DNA of 64,000 nt, taken from NCBI GenBank assembly GCA_963717725.1, contig CAVQWS010000019.1:62001-126000 (forward strand), read 5' to 3'. Position numbers and translations under genes: made by a program. Origin of the DNA: AC-32 sp963717725 (GTDB lineage: Bacteria; Actinomycetota; Thermoleophilia; Gaiellales; Gaiellaceae). Below the pieces are notes generated by a model. The model was not told the origin of the DNA. It was given only the letters and a program-made list of their open reading frames with translations, and made no database searches. Shown here piece by piece: positions 37,615-45,674 of the stretch. Position 1 is the first letter of the stretch. Each line of letters opens with the position of its first letter.

Positions 37615-39173
37615 TACCGCCGGCGGCGCAGCGAGAGCAACGCTCGCAGCTCGTGCACGCCTAGCGCCCGACACGCGAGCCCGTAAGCGGCGGTGGCGGC
37701 GAGCAGCGCTGTCCCGACCGAGACGATCTGCGCGGCGACGCTGCGACCGAGCTCCTCGTCGAGCCCACGCCAGACGCCGTAGGCGACCACGCCGGCGACG
37801 GCGGATGCAGCAACGATGCGCACGAAGGCCGAGGCGCTCTCGCGCAGGTCGAGTCGTCCGAGCCGCCGCCGCAGCAGGACGAAGAGCGCGGCCGAGCCGG
37901 CGATGTTCACGAGCGCCGTCGCCAGCGGCAGGCCCCAGATCCCGAACCGGTAGAACGCCGCATCGAGCACCGCGTTCAGCCCGAGGTTGCCGAGTGCCAC
38001 CCACGTCGGGATCCAGGGCGACTGCAGGCTGAAGAACGCTCGGTTGAGCATCAGCATGAAGCCGTTGAAGACGAGCCCGAGCGAGAACGCCGCGAGCGAT
38101 GCCGCCACGGCAGGCGTCTGCCGCGGCGTGAAGTCTCCGCGCTGATACACGACGCGCACGATCGGCTCGGCAAGCACCACGGAAAAGACGCTCGCCGGAA
38201 CGAGCAGAAACGCGATCTGCCGGATCCCAGTCGTCACCGTTCTGCGGAAACCGTCGAAGTCGGCTGCCGTCGCGAGCCGTGCGAGCGACGGGAACAGCAC
38301 CGTCGCCACAGCGACGGAGAACATCCCCTGCGGGAGCATGTAGAGGCGGAACGCCGCGTTGATCGCGCTCGGCGCGTGGAAGCGGTCGATCAGGCGCGCC
38401 GCGAAGAACGTATCGACGACCGCGTTGAAGTTGATCAGCCCGAGGCCGATCGTGATCGGGACCATCAGCACGAGCGTCTGGCGCACCGCCGGGTCGCGCC
38501 AGTCGATCACGACCTGAAGCCGGCCGTCGCGACCGCGCAGCCACGGCAGCGGGAGCAGGAACTGGATCACCGTTGCAATGAGGATCGAGAACGCGTAGAC
38601 GTAGAGCTGGGCGCTGATCCCGTCCGCGCGCGGGACACCGATGACCAGTCCGACGATGATCGCGATGTTCCAGAAGACCGGCGTGAGTGCCGGGACCGTG
38701 AAGTGGTCGTAGCTGTTGAGGATCCCGACGACGATCCCCGACAGGCCGAGCAGCACGACGATCGGGAAGAGCACGCGCGAGAGCCCGACGGCGAGGTGTC
38801 CGTAGCCGAACGCGGACATGATCCAAGGCGAGATCACGATGAACAGCGCCGTCAGGCCGCCCAGCCCGAGCAGCACGAGCCAGAAGAGGCTCGACGCGAC
38901 GCGCCATGCGCGCTTCCGCTCGCCCTTGACCAGGAGCTCACTGAAGACGGGGACAAACGCCGATGACAGCGCAGCGTCGGCGACGAGCGCGCGCACCGTG
39001 TTCGGGATCAGGAACGCGACCTCGAACGCGTTGATCGCGCCTACGGTGCCAAAGTAGTAGCGCGCGACAATTTCGCGGACGAGGCCGAGAACGCGAGAGA
39101 GGCCGGTGGCGAGCGCGAAGATCGCCGTCGACCGCGCCAGCCGCCGGCGGCGGGCCGGGGGTTGCTCCTCCAC
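37614..39173 (-). CDS. murJ: Lipid II flippase MurJ
   Basis: The 519-residue protein has 14 predicted membrane helices with the MurJ motifs LSRVLGLVREIVARYYFGTV, IPNTVRALVADAALSSAFVP, NFNAVVDTFFAARL and LPQGMFSVAVATVLFPSLA. It flips the peptidoglycan precursor lipid II outward. The start is GTG 39173 (VEEQPPARRRRLARS). It lacks the long C-terminal kinase-like extension of mycobacterial MviN. It heads the minus-strand housekeeping run. Confidence 0.92.
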   Translation of the reverse strand: MEEQPPARRRRLARSTAIFALATGLSRVLGLVREIVARYYFGTVGAINAFEVAFLIPNTVRALVADAALSSAFVPVFSELLVKGERKRAWRVASSLFWLVLLGLGGLTALFIVISPWIMSAFGYGHLAVGLSRVLFPIVVLLGLSGIVVGILNSYDHFTVPALTPVFWNIAIIVGLVIGVPRADGISAQLYVYAFSILIATVIQFLLPLPWLRGRDGRLQVVIDWRDPAVRQTLVLMVPITIGLGLINFNAVVDTFFAARLIDRFHAPSAINAAFRLYMLPQGMFSVAVATVLFPSLARLATAADFDGFRRTVTTGIRQIAFLLVPASVFSVVLAEPIVRVVYQRGDFTPRQTPAVAASLAAFSLGLVFNGFMLMLNRAFFSLQSPWIPTWVALGNLGLNAVLDAAFYRFGIWGLPLATALVNIAGSAALFVLLRRRLGRLDLRESASAFVRIVAASAVAGVVAYGVWRGLDEELGRSVAAQIVSVGTALLAATAAYGLACRALGVHELRALLSLRRRR

Positions 39174-39298
39174 GGGGCGAGTATAGGAACGCGCTCTGCC
39201 GTCGCCGGGGTCCCACATGTCCCTTCCGGACATGTCCGTTCGGGCCGGTTGTCCGGCTCTCGCAGAGGCCGGAGGCCACCATCCTCCTCCCCGCAGCG

Positions 39299-39355
39299 AG
39301 CGTAGCCCGGGCCGATGCACGTGTCTGTCACGGGGTGTGCCGAAAGCGTCAATTC
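39299..39355 (-). repeat. Intergenic repeat, copy B (between murJ and rpsT)
   Basis: On the minus strand it reads GAATTGACGCTTTCGGCAC, a six-base gap, GTGACAGACACGTGC, then TACGCT 13 bases after CACGTG. This is the best copy together with the one at 29211-29266; both continue into GGGGAGGAGG. It is in the 232-base gap between the divergent murJ and rpsT genes. Confidence 0.75.
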
Positions 39356-39378
39356 GAGGCTGCTGCTACCATCGCCCG

Positions 39379-39399
39379 GCCCGCGTTGCGGGCATTTTT
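39379..39399 (+). promoter_or_regulatory. Hairpin with T run just before rpsT
   Basis: GCCCGC-GTT-GCGGGC is followed by ATTTTT and lies seven bases before the rpsT ATG at 39406. It looks like an intrinsic terminator, but no plus-strand gene precedes it. It may be a leader attenuator or a translation-control hairpin for S20. A weak -10 (TACCAT, 39367-39372) lies just upstream. No Shine-Dalgarno sequence is seen. Confidence 0.45.
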
Positions 39400-39405
39400 C
39401 ACGCC

Positions 39406-39672
39406 ATGCCGAACATCAAGCAGCAGAAGAAACGCGTCCGGACCGCGGCTCAGGAGCGGCTGGAGAACCTCCGCTACCTCTCGACGGTGAAGACGTTCAC
39501 GCGCCGCTTGCGGGCAGCCGTGGATGCGGGCGACAAGGAGCGGATCGCCGAGGAGCATCGCGAGCTCGTCCGCTGGGTGGACAAGGCCGCCGCCCGAGGC
39601 GCGCTCCACCGGAACGCAGCCGCCCGCAAGAAGGCGCAGGCCGCCCGCCTCGTCGCGGGCTCCGGTTCCTAG
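39406..39672 (+). CDS. rpsT: 30S ribosomal protein S20
   Basis: The 88-residue, strongly basic helical protein starts MPNIKQQKKRVRTAAQERLE and contains VKTFTRRLRAAVDAGDKERI and DKAAARGALHRNAAARKKAQ, the S20 pattern. It binds 16S rRNA early in 30S assembly. The stop overlaps the holA stop on the other strand in CTAG (39669-39672). It stands opposite holA, as is common for rpsT/holA pairs. Confidence 0.95.
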   Translation: MPNIKQQKKRVRTAAQERLENLRYLSTVKTFTRRLRAAVDAGDKERIAEEHRELVRWVDKAAARGALHRNAAARKKAQAARLVAGSGS

Positions 39673-40673
39673 CTCGCGGCGCTCTTTGCCGGCTCGGCCG
39701 GTCGGGTGATCTCGATCAACGCGCGGGCGAACTCGAGCTCGCCCGGAAGCTTGCTGCCGCCTTTCAGCGCCAGGTCGAGGTCGGCCAGCCGCACGACGGC
39801 GCTGCCCAGCTCGTCGGGCGTGTAGTTCCGCGCCTGCTCGTAGAGCTTCTGGACGTAGAAGCGGTTTCGCTTCAGGCGCTCGGCCCCCGCGGCGGGGGGG
39901 ACGCCCTGGCCGTCGAGCTCCTGGCATTCGCGCACGCGGCCGACGTGGTTCGTCAGCAGGCCGGCCGTCCGCAGGAGGACGTCGCGGGAGGCGTCGCCTG
40001 AGCGCTCGACGAGCCGCTCGCTCGCGGCGAGCACGCCCGGAACGTCGCGCCGTCCCCACGAGTCGGTCAGGTCGAACGGCGGCGTTTCGGCCCTCGCAGG
40101 GACGAGCTCGACAACCTCGCGCTCGCCGATCAGCTCGCCGGCTGCCCACGTCGTGAGCTTGTCGACCTCGGTCGCGAGTTCCTGCGCGTCCTCGCCCACG
40201 AGCTCGACGATGGCTCGGGCGGCCTCTTGGTCGATCTGGACGCCGCGGTCGCGGAACTGCTGCTGGACCCACTTCGGCAAGTCCGCCTTGCTGCTCCGGC
40301 CGCGCGTCGGCAGGTCGAAGCTGAGCACCTCCCCGGCCTTGACGACGGCCTTCGCCAGCGCGGAGTCGAGCTTGACGTCGTTGCCGACCAGCGCGAGCAC
40401 GGTCGTCGGCGCGGGCCGCTCGAGGTACTGCTGGACGGCCTTCAGGTCGGCCGCCTTCCAGCTCTCGACGCCCTCGACGACGACGAGCCGGCGCTCGACC
40501 GTGAAGAGCCCGAGCGCGTTGCAGGCGGCGGCGACGTCCTCACCGCTCGACTCGTGCGCGCTCAGCTGCTCGGTCGCATCCTCGCCGACGCGGTCCCGGA
40601 GCCGTCGTAGCGCGCGGGTCACCTTCGGCTTGTCGGTCCCCCTGATCAGGTAGGCGGAGAGGAGCTCAGCCAT
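39669..40673 (-). CDS. holA: DNA polymerase III, delta subunit
   Basis: HolA opens the beta clamp as part of the clamp loader. The 334-residue product has the weakly conserved HolA layout: YLIRGTDKPKVTRALRRLRD, VVVEGVESWKAADLKAVQQ, EVLSFDLPTRGRSSKADLPK, IVELVGEDAQELATEVDKL and YTPDELGSAVVRLADLDLAL. The start is ATG 40673, 28 bases inside the comEC 3' end. comEC-holA-rpsT is the usual gene order in Gram-positive bacteria. Confidence 0.88.
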   Translation of the reverse strand: MAELLSAYLIRGTDKPKVTRALRRLRDRVGEDATEQLSAHESSGEDVAAACNALGLFTVERRLVVVEGVESWKAADLKAVQQYLERPAPTTVLALVGNDVKLDSALAKAVVKAGEVLSFDLPTRGRSSKADLPKWVQQQFRDRGVQIDQEAARAIVELVGEDAQELATEVDKLTTWAAGELIGEREVVELVPARAETPPFDLTDSWGRRDVPGVLAASERLVERSGDASRDVLLRTAGLLTNHVGRVRECQELDGQGVPPAAGAERLKRNRFYVQKLYEQARNYTPDELGSAVVRLADLDLALKGGSKLPGELEFARALIEITRPAEPAKSAAS

Positions 40674-42094
40674 CGGCGCCAAGCATAGGCGCCCGCCACG
40701 GCCGTACCGACGAGTAGGACGAGCAGGGCGCGGCCCGACCGGACTTGCGCTCCGGGCAGTCCGCCGACGAGTCGTGCGCAGGCAGCGAGGTACGCGGCGA
40801 ACCAGCCGTTGAGCCAGGCGATCGCGTTGGCCGCCGGCTGGGACACCGGCCCGACGAGTGCCGCTGCGAAGGCGAGTGCGAGCAGTGGCGGAACGGCCGG
40901 TGCGGCCAACGCGTTCGCCGGGACGGCGAGCAGCGGGAGGGCATGGAACTGCAGCCAGAGGATTGGCGCGGTCGCGACCCCACAGGCGGTCGAGACGGCG
41001 ATCACGCCCGCGAACGCGTCGGGCAGCGGGTACCCCTCGAAGGTCTTCAGCAGCCTCGGCACGAGCACGAAGATTGCCGCCACCGCCGCGAACGAGAGCT
41101 GGAAGCCGGGGTCGAGCAGCGTGTAGGGGTTCCACGCGAGCAGCACGAGCGCGCCCAGCAGGCAGAAGTGCCAGCGGTCGGCCGGCCGCGCCGCGAGCCA
41201 GGCCAGCGAGACGAGCGCACCGGAGACTCCGGCGCGGATCACCGAAGGCTGCGCTCCGACCGCGAGCACGTAAGCCGCGATCGCCGCGAGCGCCCCTAGC
41301 TGTCCAAGCCAGCGCGGAATCCCGAGCAGCCAGGCCAGCGCGAGCGCCCCACCCGCGACGAGCACGACGTTCTGGCCCGAGACCGCGAGCAGGTGATAGA
41401 GGCCGGAGGCGCGGAAGCGCTGACGCAGCTCGTCCGAAAGCGACTGCTCGTCGCCGAGCACGACACCCTCCACGATGCCGCGGCGCTCGCCGTGGAGGCC
41501 GGGCGCGATCGAGCCGGCGAGCGCTCGGCGCAGCCGGTCGGAAATGCCGCCAATCCCACCACGGCGGCCGATCTGACGCCAGCGGTCTGCTCGCAGCACG
41601 ACGTGGACTCCGTGACGCCGCAGCCAGGTCGGCTCGTCGAAGCCGTTCTTGGGCGGCTTTGGCCGGCGGACCGTGACAACGCTCTCGATCAGGGCGCCCT
41701 GAGGCGGTGAGCGGCCGAGCGGCAGCTCGAGCAGGACGGCCTCGCGGAAGCGGAGCCGCCCGAAGCGGCGGATTTGGGCCGGCACACGCAGCTGGAACTT
41801 GGAGTGGCGCGTCGGCCCGGTGACCGCAAGCACGCTTCGCTCCGACGTGTCCGCGTGCGCCAGCAGCACGCTGCGGTCGAGGGCGTCGAGGCGCGCGCTG
41901 CCCCACCACCAGCCGAGCAGCCCCAGTGCCACGAGCAGCAAGATCGGCCGCGCCTCACGGCCCGCGGTCGCCAGTGCAAGCCCGGCACAGAGGCAGAGGG
42001 CGGCCAGCGTCGACCCTCGAATCAGATCGGCCCCCGAGAGGCCGAGACAGAGAGCAGCCGCGTACTTGTGCGGCGAGCGGCCCAGTGCGTTCAC
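40646..42094 (-). CDS. comEC: ComEC/Rec2 competence channel protein, without C-terminal domain
   Basis: The 482-residue membrane protein has an N-terminal soluble (OB-like, DUF4131) region and the competence domain with EGVVLGDEQSLSDELRQRF, SGLYHLLAVSGQNVVLVAGG and NPYTLLDPGFQLSFAAVAAI. It would form the inner-membrane pore for DNA uptake. The metallo-beta-lactamase-like domain found at the C-terminus of full-length ComEC (700-800 residues) is absent, as in other short actinobacterial forms. comEA precedes it with overlap (ATGA-like). Confidence 0.9.
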   Translation of the reverse strand: MNALGRSPHKYAAALCLGLSGADLIRGSTLAALCLCAGLALATAGREARPILLLVALGLLGWWWGSARLDALDRSVLLAHADTSERSVLAVTGPTRHSKFQLRVPAQIRRFGRLRFREAVLLELPLGRSPPQGALIESVVTVRRPKPPKNGFDEPTWLRRHGVHVVLRADRWRQIGRRGGIGGISDRLRRALAGSIAPGLHGERRGIVEGVVLGDEQSLSDELRQRFRASGLYHLLAVSGQNVVLVAGGALALAWLLGIPRWLGQLGALAAIAAYVLAVGAQPSVIRAGVSGALVSLAWLAARPADRWHFCLLGALVLLAWNPYTLLDPGFQLSFAAVAAIFVLVPRLLKTFEGYPLPDAFAGVIAVSTACGVATAPILWLQFHALPLLAVPANALAAPAVPPLLALAFAAALVGPVSQPAANAIAWLNGWFAAYLAACARLVGGLPGAQVRSGRALLVLLVGTAVAGAYAWRRWLSSSPPT

Positions 42095-42681
42095 GGGACG
42101 ACCAGCTCGTGCAGCTGCTCGAGCCGCTTCGGCCCGATCCCCGGCACGGCGTCGAGCTCGTCGACCGACTGGAAGGCGCCGTGCTTCTGGCGGTAGTCGA
42201 GGATCTTCTGCGCCGTCACCGGCCCGACACCCGGCAGCGAGTCGAGCTGCTCGAGCGTCGCCGTGCTGAGCTGCACCGGAGCAGCGGGGCCGGCCGCCGA
42301 GCTAGAGCCCGCCGCCGCGACGCCTGCGCCCCGCCGAGGCACGACGACCTGCTCGCCGTCGGCCAGCGGCGCGGCGAGATTGACCTGCGCGAGATCGGCC
42401 TTGGCCGTGGCTCCGCCCGCGCGGGTGACGGCGTCCGCGATGCGGGAGCCCTGCGCGAGCCGGTACAGGCCCGGCCGGCGCACAGCTCCGACGACGTCCA
42501 CCACCACCCGCGAGGACGGCAGCCCGGTCACGCCCGCGCCAGCGGCCGGCGGCAGGGGGAGGGGTGCCGCCGTCGTGGTCGTGCCCGCCCCCAGGACGAA
42601 GCGGCCCAGGAGCAGGATCAGTGCGAGCGAGCCTGCGACGGCCAGGAGGAGCCGCCGCCGCTGGAGAAGGAACTCCGGCAT
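42091..42681 (-). CDS. comEA: ComEA DNA-binding competence protein
   Basis: The 196-residue product has one N-terminal membrane anchor (LLLAVAGSLALILLLGRFVL), an SLBB domain (VVVDVVGAVRRPGLYRL, ADAVTRAGGATAKADL) and a C-terminal pair of helix-hairpin-helix motifs (LDSLPGVGPVTAQKILDYR, LDAVPGIGPKRLEQLHELV). It binds double-stranded DNA outside the membrane and hands it to ComEC. The start is ATG 42681. Confidence 0.93.
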   Translation of the reverse strand: MPEFLLQRRRLLLAVAGSLALILLLGRFVLGAGTTTTAAPLPLPPAAGAGVTGLPSSRVVVDVVGAVRRPGLYRLAQGSRIADAVTRAGGATAKADLAQVNLAAPLADGEQVVVPRRGAGVAAAGSSSAAGPAAPVQLSTATLEQLDSLPGVGPVTAQKILDYRQKHGAFQSVDELDAVPGIGPKRLEQLHELVVP

Positions 42682-42687
42682 GCGTCG

Positions 42688-42745
42688 AGCGTGCCCGAGC
42701 AACCGTCACACGTGTGTGACGCCTTCGTGCCGAAAGCGTGACGGT
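42688..42745 (-). repeat. Intergenic repeat, copy D (between leuS and comEA)
   Basis: On the minus strand it reads GTCACGCTTTCGGCACGAAG, then GCGTCACACACGTGTGACGG and TTGCTCGGGCACGCTC. TTTCGGCAC and CACGTG are conserved, but TGACAGACACGTG is changed to TCACACACGTG, which makes a perfect palindrome CACACGTGTG. It fills the whole gap between the leuS stop and the comEA start. Confidence 0.65.
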
Positions 42746-45133
42746 CTAGACGACCAGGTTGACGAGCTTCCCCGGGACGACGATCGTCTGCCGGATCTCC
42801 TTGCCGTCCAGGTGCGCCTGCACCTTCGCCGAGGCCTTCGCCCGCTCGACCAGCTGCTCCTCGGACTCCCCGACCGACGCCTCCACCCGGTCGCGCACGC
42901 GACCGTTGACCTGCAGCACCAGCTCGAAGGTCTCGCGCCGCAGCTGCGACTCGTCCGCGACCGGCCACGGGTGCTCCCACAGCCGCTCGTGGCCCAGCGC
43001 CGACCACAGCTCCTCGGCGACGTGCGGCGCGTACGGCTGGATCAGGGAGACCGCGGTTTCGGCGGCGAAGCGCGCACCCGGTGCCGACGGGTCGCGTCCG
43101 AGCTCGTTGACCAGCTCCATCACCGCCGCGATCGGCGTGTTGAAGACGAACCGGCGGCCGATGTCGTCGCTCACCCTCGCGATCGTCTCGTGGGCCTTCC
43201 GCACCAGTGGCTCCGCGTCGCCGTCCGATCCGCCCGGCCCCTCCGCGGCCTCGTGCACGATCCGCCACAGCCGTCGCAGAAAGCGGCCGATGCCCTCGAT
43301 CCCCTCCTCGGTCCAGTCCATGTCCTGGTCGGCGGGGCCGACGAACAGGATGTACAGCCGCACCGCGTCGGCGCCGTACATGTCCGCCAGCTGGTCGGGG
43401 GCGGTCACATTGCCCTTCGACTTCGACATCTTCGTCCCGCCCTGGCGCACCCAGCCCTGGTGGAACAGCCGCTGGAACGGCTCGCGGAAGCCGACCATGC
43501 CCTGCTCGTTCAGCACCTTGACGAAGAAGCGCGAGTAGAGCAGGTGCCCGGTCGCGTGGTCGATCCCGCCGATGTACTGGTCGACCGGCCCCCAGAAGTC
43601 GACCAAGCGGCGCGAGAACGGCTCGCGGTCGTTGTGCGGGTCGCAGTAGCGCAGGAAGTACCACGCCGAGTCGACGAACGTGTCCATCGTCTCGGCCTCG
43701 CGCTTGCCCGGCCCGCCGCACGACGGGCAGGGGACGTTCAGCCACTCCTCGTTCGAGGCCAGCGGCGGCTTGCCCTTCGGCCGGTAGTCGTCCACCTCGG
43801 GCAGCAGCACGGGCAGCTCGTCGTCCGGAACGGGGACGATCCCGCAGTCGCCGCAGTAGACGACGGGGATCGGTGCACCCCAGTAGCGCTGGCGCGAGAA
43901 GCCCCAGTCGCGCAGCCGGAAGCTGACCGCTGGTCTGCCGCGGCCGCGCTCGCCCAGCCATTCGACGATCGCCTGCTTCGCCTCCTCGACCGGCATCCCG
44001 CTGAACTGCGCCGAATCGACCAGCGTGCCCGCCTCCTCGTCGATAACCGGCACGATCGGCAGCTCGTGGCGCTCGGCGAACGCGCGGTCGCGCTCGTCGT
44101 GCCCGGGCACGGCCATGATCGCGCCCGTGCCGTACTCCATCAGCACGTAGTCGGCGACCCACACCGGGATCGGCGCGTCGGTCGCCGGGTTGACGGCGTA
44201 GAAGCCGGTGAAGACGCCGGTCTTGTCCTCGGCCGAGGCCCGCTCCTCGACACGCTTGACCATCGCCTGCGAGACGTACTCGCCCAGCTCGGCGCCGGTC
44301 GGCGAGCGGTCGACCAGCTCCTCGACCAGCGGGTGCTCGGGCGCGAGCACGAAGAAGGTCGCGCCGAAGATGGTGTCGGGCCGCGTCGTGAAGACCGGCA
44401 CGTCCTCGTCGAGCTCGTCGATCCGGAACAGCAGCTCGGCGCCCTCTGAGCGTCCGATCCAGTTGCGCTGGATCGTCTTCGTCCGCTCCGGCCACTCGAT
44501 CAGCTCGTGGTCGCGCAGCAGGGCGTCGGCGTAGGCAGTGATCCGGAAGAACCACTGCTCCAGCTTCCGGACCTCGACCGCCGTCCCGCAACGGTCGCAA
44601 TGGCCGTTCACGACCTGCTCGTTGGCCAGCACCGTCTGGTCGTGCGGGCACCAGTTGACCGCCGCCTCCTTGCGGTAGGCCAGGCCCTTTTCCAGGAAGC
44701 GCAGGAACAGCCACTGCGTCCAGCGGTAATAGGCAGGGTCATGCGCGGCGATCACGCGGTCCCAGTCGATCGCCCAGCCCAGCCGGCGCATCTGCCGCTC
44801 GATGTTGTCGATGTTGCGCTCGACGATCTCGCGCGGGTGGCCGCCCTCGTTGATGGCCGCGTTCTCGGCGGGCAGGCCGAACGAGTCCCAGCCCATCGGG
44901 CGCAGCACGTGCTTGCCGTGGCGGCGCTGGAAGTGCGTGACGACGTCGCCCAACGTGTAGTTGAGGACGTGCCCCATGTGCAGGTTGCCCGAGGGGTAGG
45001 GCAGCATTTCGAGCTGGTAGAACTTGTCGTCCGGCTCGGCCCCCGGCGGAGGATCGTCGACGTAGAAGGCCCGCGCGTCCTCCCAGACCCGCTGCCACTT
45101 CGCCTCGATCGCTTGTGGGTCGTACGTGTCCAA
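42746..45133 (-). CDS. leuS: Leucyl-tRNA synthetase
   Basis: LeuRS charges tRNA-Leu. The 795-residue enzyme has the HIGH region PYPSGNLHMGHVLNYTLGD, the editing domain (TTRPDTIFGATFFVLAPEHP), a zinc-type insert with two Cys pairs (VYCGDCG, VPCPSCGG), and KMSKS in GGTKMSKSKGNVTAPDQL. The start is TTG 45133, seven bases after GGAGG. It is preceded by a leader with a peptide, a hairpin and an intrinsic terminator, which suggests control by leucyl-tRNA supply. Confidence 0.95.
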   Translation of the reverse strand: MDTYDPQAIEAKWQRVWEDARAFYVDDPPPGAEPDDKFYQLEMLPYPSGNLHMGHVLNYTLGDVVTHFQRRHGKHVLRPMGWDSFGLPAENAAINEGGHPREIVERNIDNIERQMRRLGWAIDWDRVIAAHDPAYYRWTQWLFLRFLEKGLAYRKEAAVNWCPHDQTVLANEQVVNGHCDRCGTAVEVRKLEQWFFRITAYADALLRDHELIEWPERTKTIQRNWIGRSEGAELLFRIDELDEDVPVFTTRPDTIFGATFFVLAPEHPLVEELVDRSPTGAELGEYVSQAMVKRVEERASAEDKTGVFTGFYAVNPATDAPIPVWVADYVLMEYGTGAIMAVPGHDERDRAFAERHELPIVPVIDEEAGTLVDSAQFSGMPVEEAKQAIVEWLGERGRGRPAVSFRLRDWGFSRQRYWGAPIPVVYCGDCGIVPVPDDELPVLLPEVDDYRPKGKPPLASNEEWLNVPCPSCGGPGKREAETMDTFVDSAWYFLRYCDPHNDREPFSRRLVDFWGPVDQYIGGIDHATGHLLYSRFFVKVLNEQGMVGFREPFQRLFHQGWVRQGGTKMSKSKGNVTAPDQLADMYGADAVRLYILFVGPADQDMDWTEEGIEGIGRFLRRLWRIVHEAAEGPGGSDGDAEPLVRKAHETIARVSDDIGRRFVFNTPIAAVMELVNELGRDPSAPGARFAAETAVSLIQPYAPHVAEELWSALGHERLWEHPWPVADESQLRRETFELVLQVNGRVRDRVEASVGESEEQLVERAKASAKVQAHLDGKEIRQTIVVPGKLVNLVV

Positions 45134-45150
45134 TTCCGCCTCCAGAAACG

Positions 45151-45173
45151 AAAAAGCCTCTCGAACGAGAGGC
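45151..45173 (-). terminator. Intrinsic terminator in the leuS leader
   Basis: On the minus strand GCCTCTCG-TT-CGAGAGGC is followed at once by TTTTT. It lies 18 bases upstream of the leuS start codon and after the leader peptide, so it must be conditional. The 3' arm (TCGAGAGG) can also pair with CTTCTCGA, which is the segment holding the two leucine codons of the leader peptide. Confidence 0.75.
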
Positions 45174-45175
45174 CA

Positions 45176-45210
45176 AGGGAACCCGACGCGGCGCCGCCGC
45201 GTTGTTCCCT
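45176..45210 (-). promoter_or_regulatory. Long hairpin in the leuS leader
   Basis: On the minus strand AGGGAAC pairs with GTTCCCT and, inside it, ACGCGGC pairs with GCCGCGT around the loop GGC. It sits between the leader peptide stop (45214) and the terminator (45151-45173). It could act as the pause or protector hairpin of an attenuator. The segment AGGGAACAACGCGG faintly recalls a T-box sequence but lacks the GGTACC-like centre. Confidence 0.55.
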
Positions 45211-45213
45211 GCT

Positions 45214-45234
45214 CTACTCGAGAAGCTGCTTCAT
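45214..45234 (-). CDS. leuS leader peptide MKQLLE
   Basis: ATG AAG CAG CTT CTC GAG TAG codes for six residues with two adjacent leucines, CTT being an infrequent codon in this GC-rich sequence. It starts 101 bases upstream of leuS, before the hairpin and terminator. A weak -10 (TAAAGT) lies about ten bases before it, so it could be translated from a nearly leaderless end. This is the design of ribosome-mediated attenuation. Confidence 0.55.
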   Translation of the reverse strand: MKQLLE

Positions 45235-45277
45235 CTCTGCGGACTTTAGCATCGTGTCGTCGATTAGAGGAGGTCGG

Positions 45278-45673
45278 ATGGCCGGTTACACCAAGGTGAA
45301 CCTGAAGGACGACGTCGAAGACCAGGCGCCGAACTTCGGGCTCGAGGGCAAGATCGAGGCGCGGATGGCGCGCGTGCCGCTCGAGCTCGAGCAGCAAGGC
45401 GTCAGCTACCAACGCATCGCGCCGAACTTCCGCGTCCCCTTCGGGCACAAGCACAAGAACCAGGAAGAGGTCTACATCGTGATCAGCGGCAGCCTGCGCG
45501 CCAAAGTCGAGGGCGAGGTCGTCGAGCTGGGCCCCTTCGACGCGCTGCGCGTGCACAAGGACACGACGCGCGGCTTCGAGGCCGGGCCAGAGGGCGCCGA
45601 GCTGATCGCGATCGGCGCGCCGAACACGGGGCCGGGCGACGCCGAGGTGGAGAACAACTGGTGGGACGACTAA
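45278..45673 (+). CDS. Cupin-domain protein
   Basis: The 131-residue product follows GAGGAGG and has a single cupin barrel: YQRIAPNFRVPFGHKHKNQE gives the metal-binding histidines and Glu of motif 1, and FDALRVHKDTTRGFEAGPEG motif 2. Small stand-alone cupins bind metals and may be isomerases, oxygenases or sensors; no substrate can be assigned. It lies two bases before the probable lysA start, so they are likely cotranscribed. Confidence 0.85.
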   Translation: MAGYTKVNLKDDVEDQAPNFGLEGKIEARMARVPLELEQQGVSYQRIAPNFRVPFGHKHKNQEEVYIVISGSLRAKVEGEVVELGPFDALRVHKDTTRGFEAGPEGAELIAIGAPNTGPGDAEVENNWWDD

Positions 45674-45674
45674 G

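Noticed and set aside
45134..45277. T-box riboswitch upstream of leuS
   Set aside because: AGGGAACAACGCGG faintly recalls the T-box sequence, but the centre GGNACC is missing and only about 145 bases lie between leuS and the divergent cupin gene, too few for stem I. The peptide leader explains the leader better.
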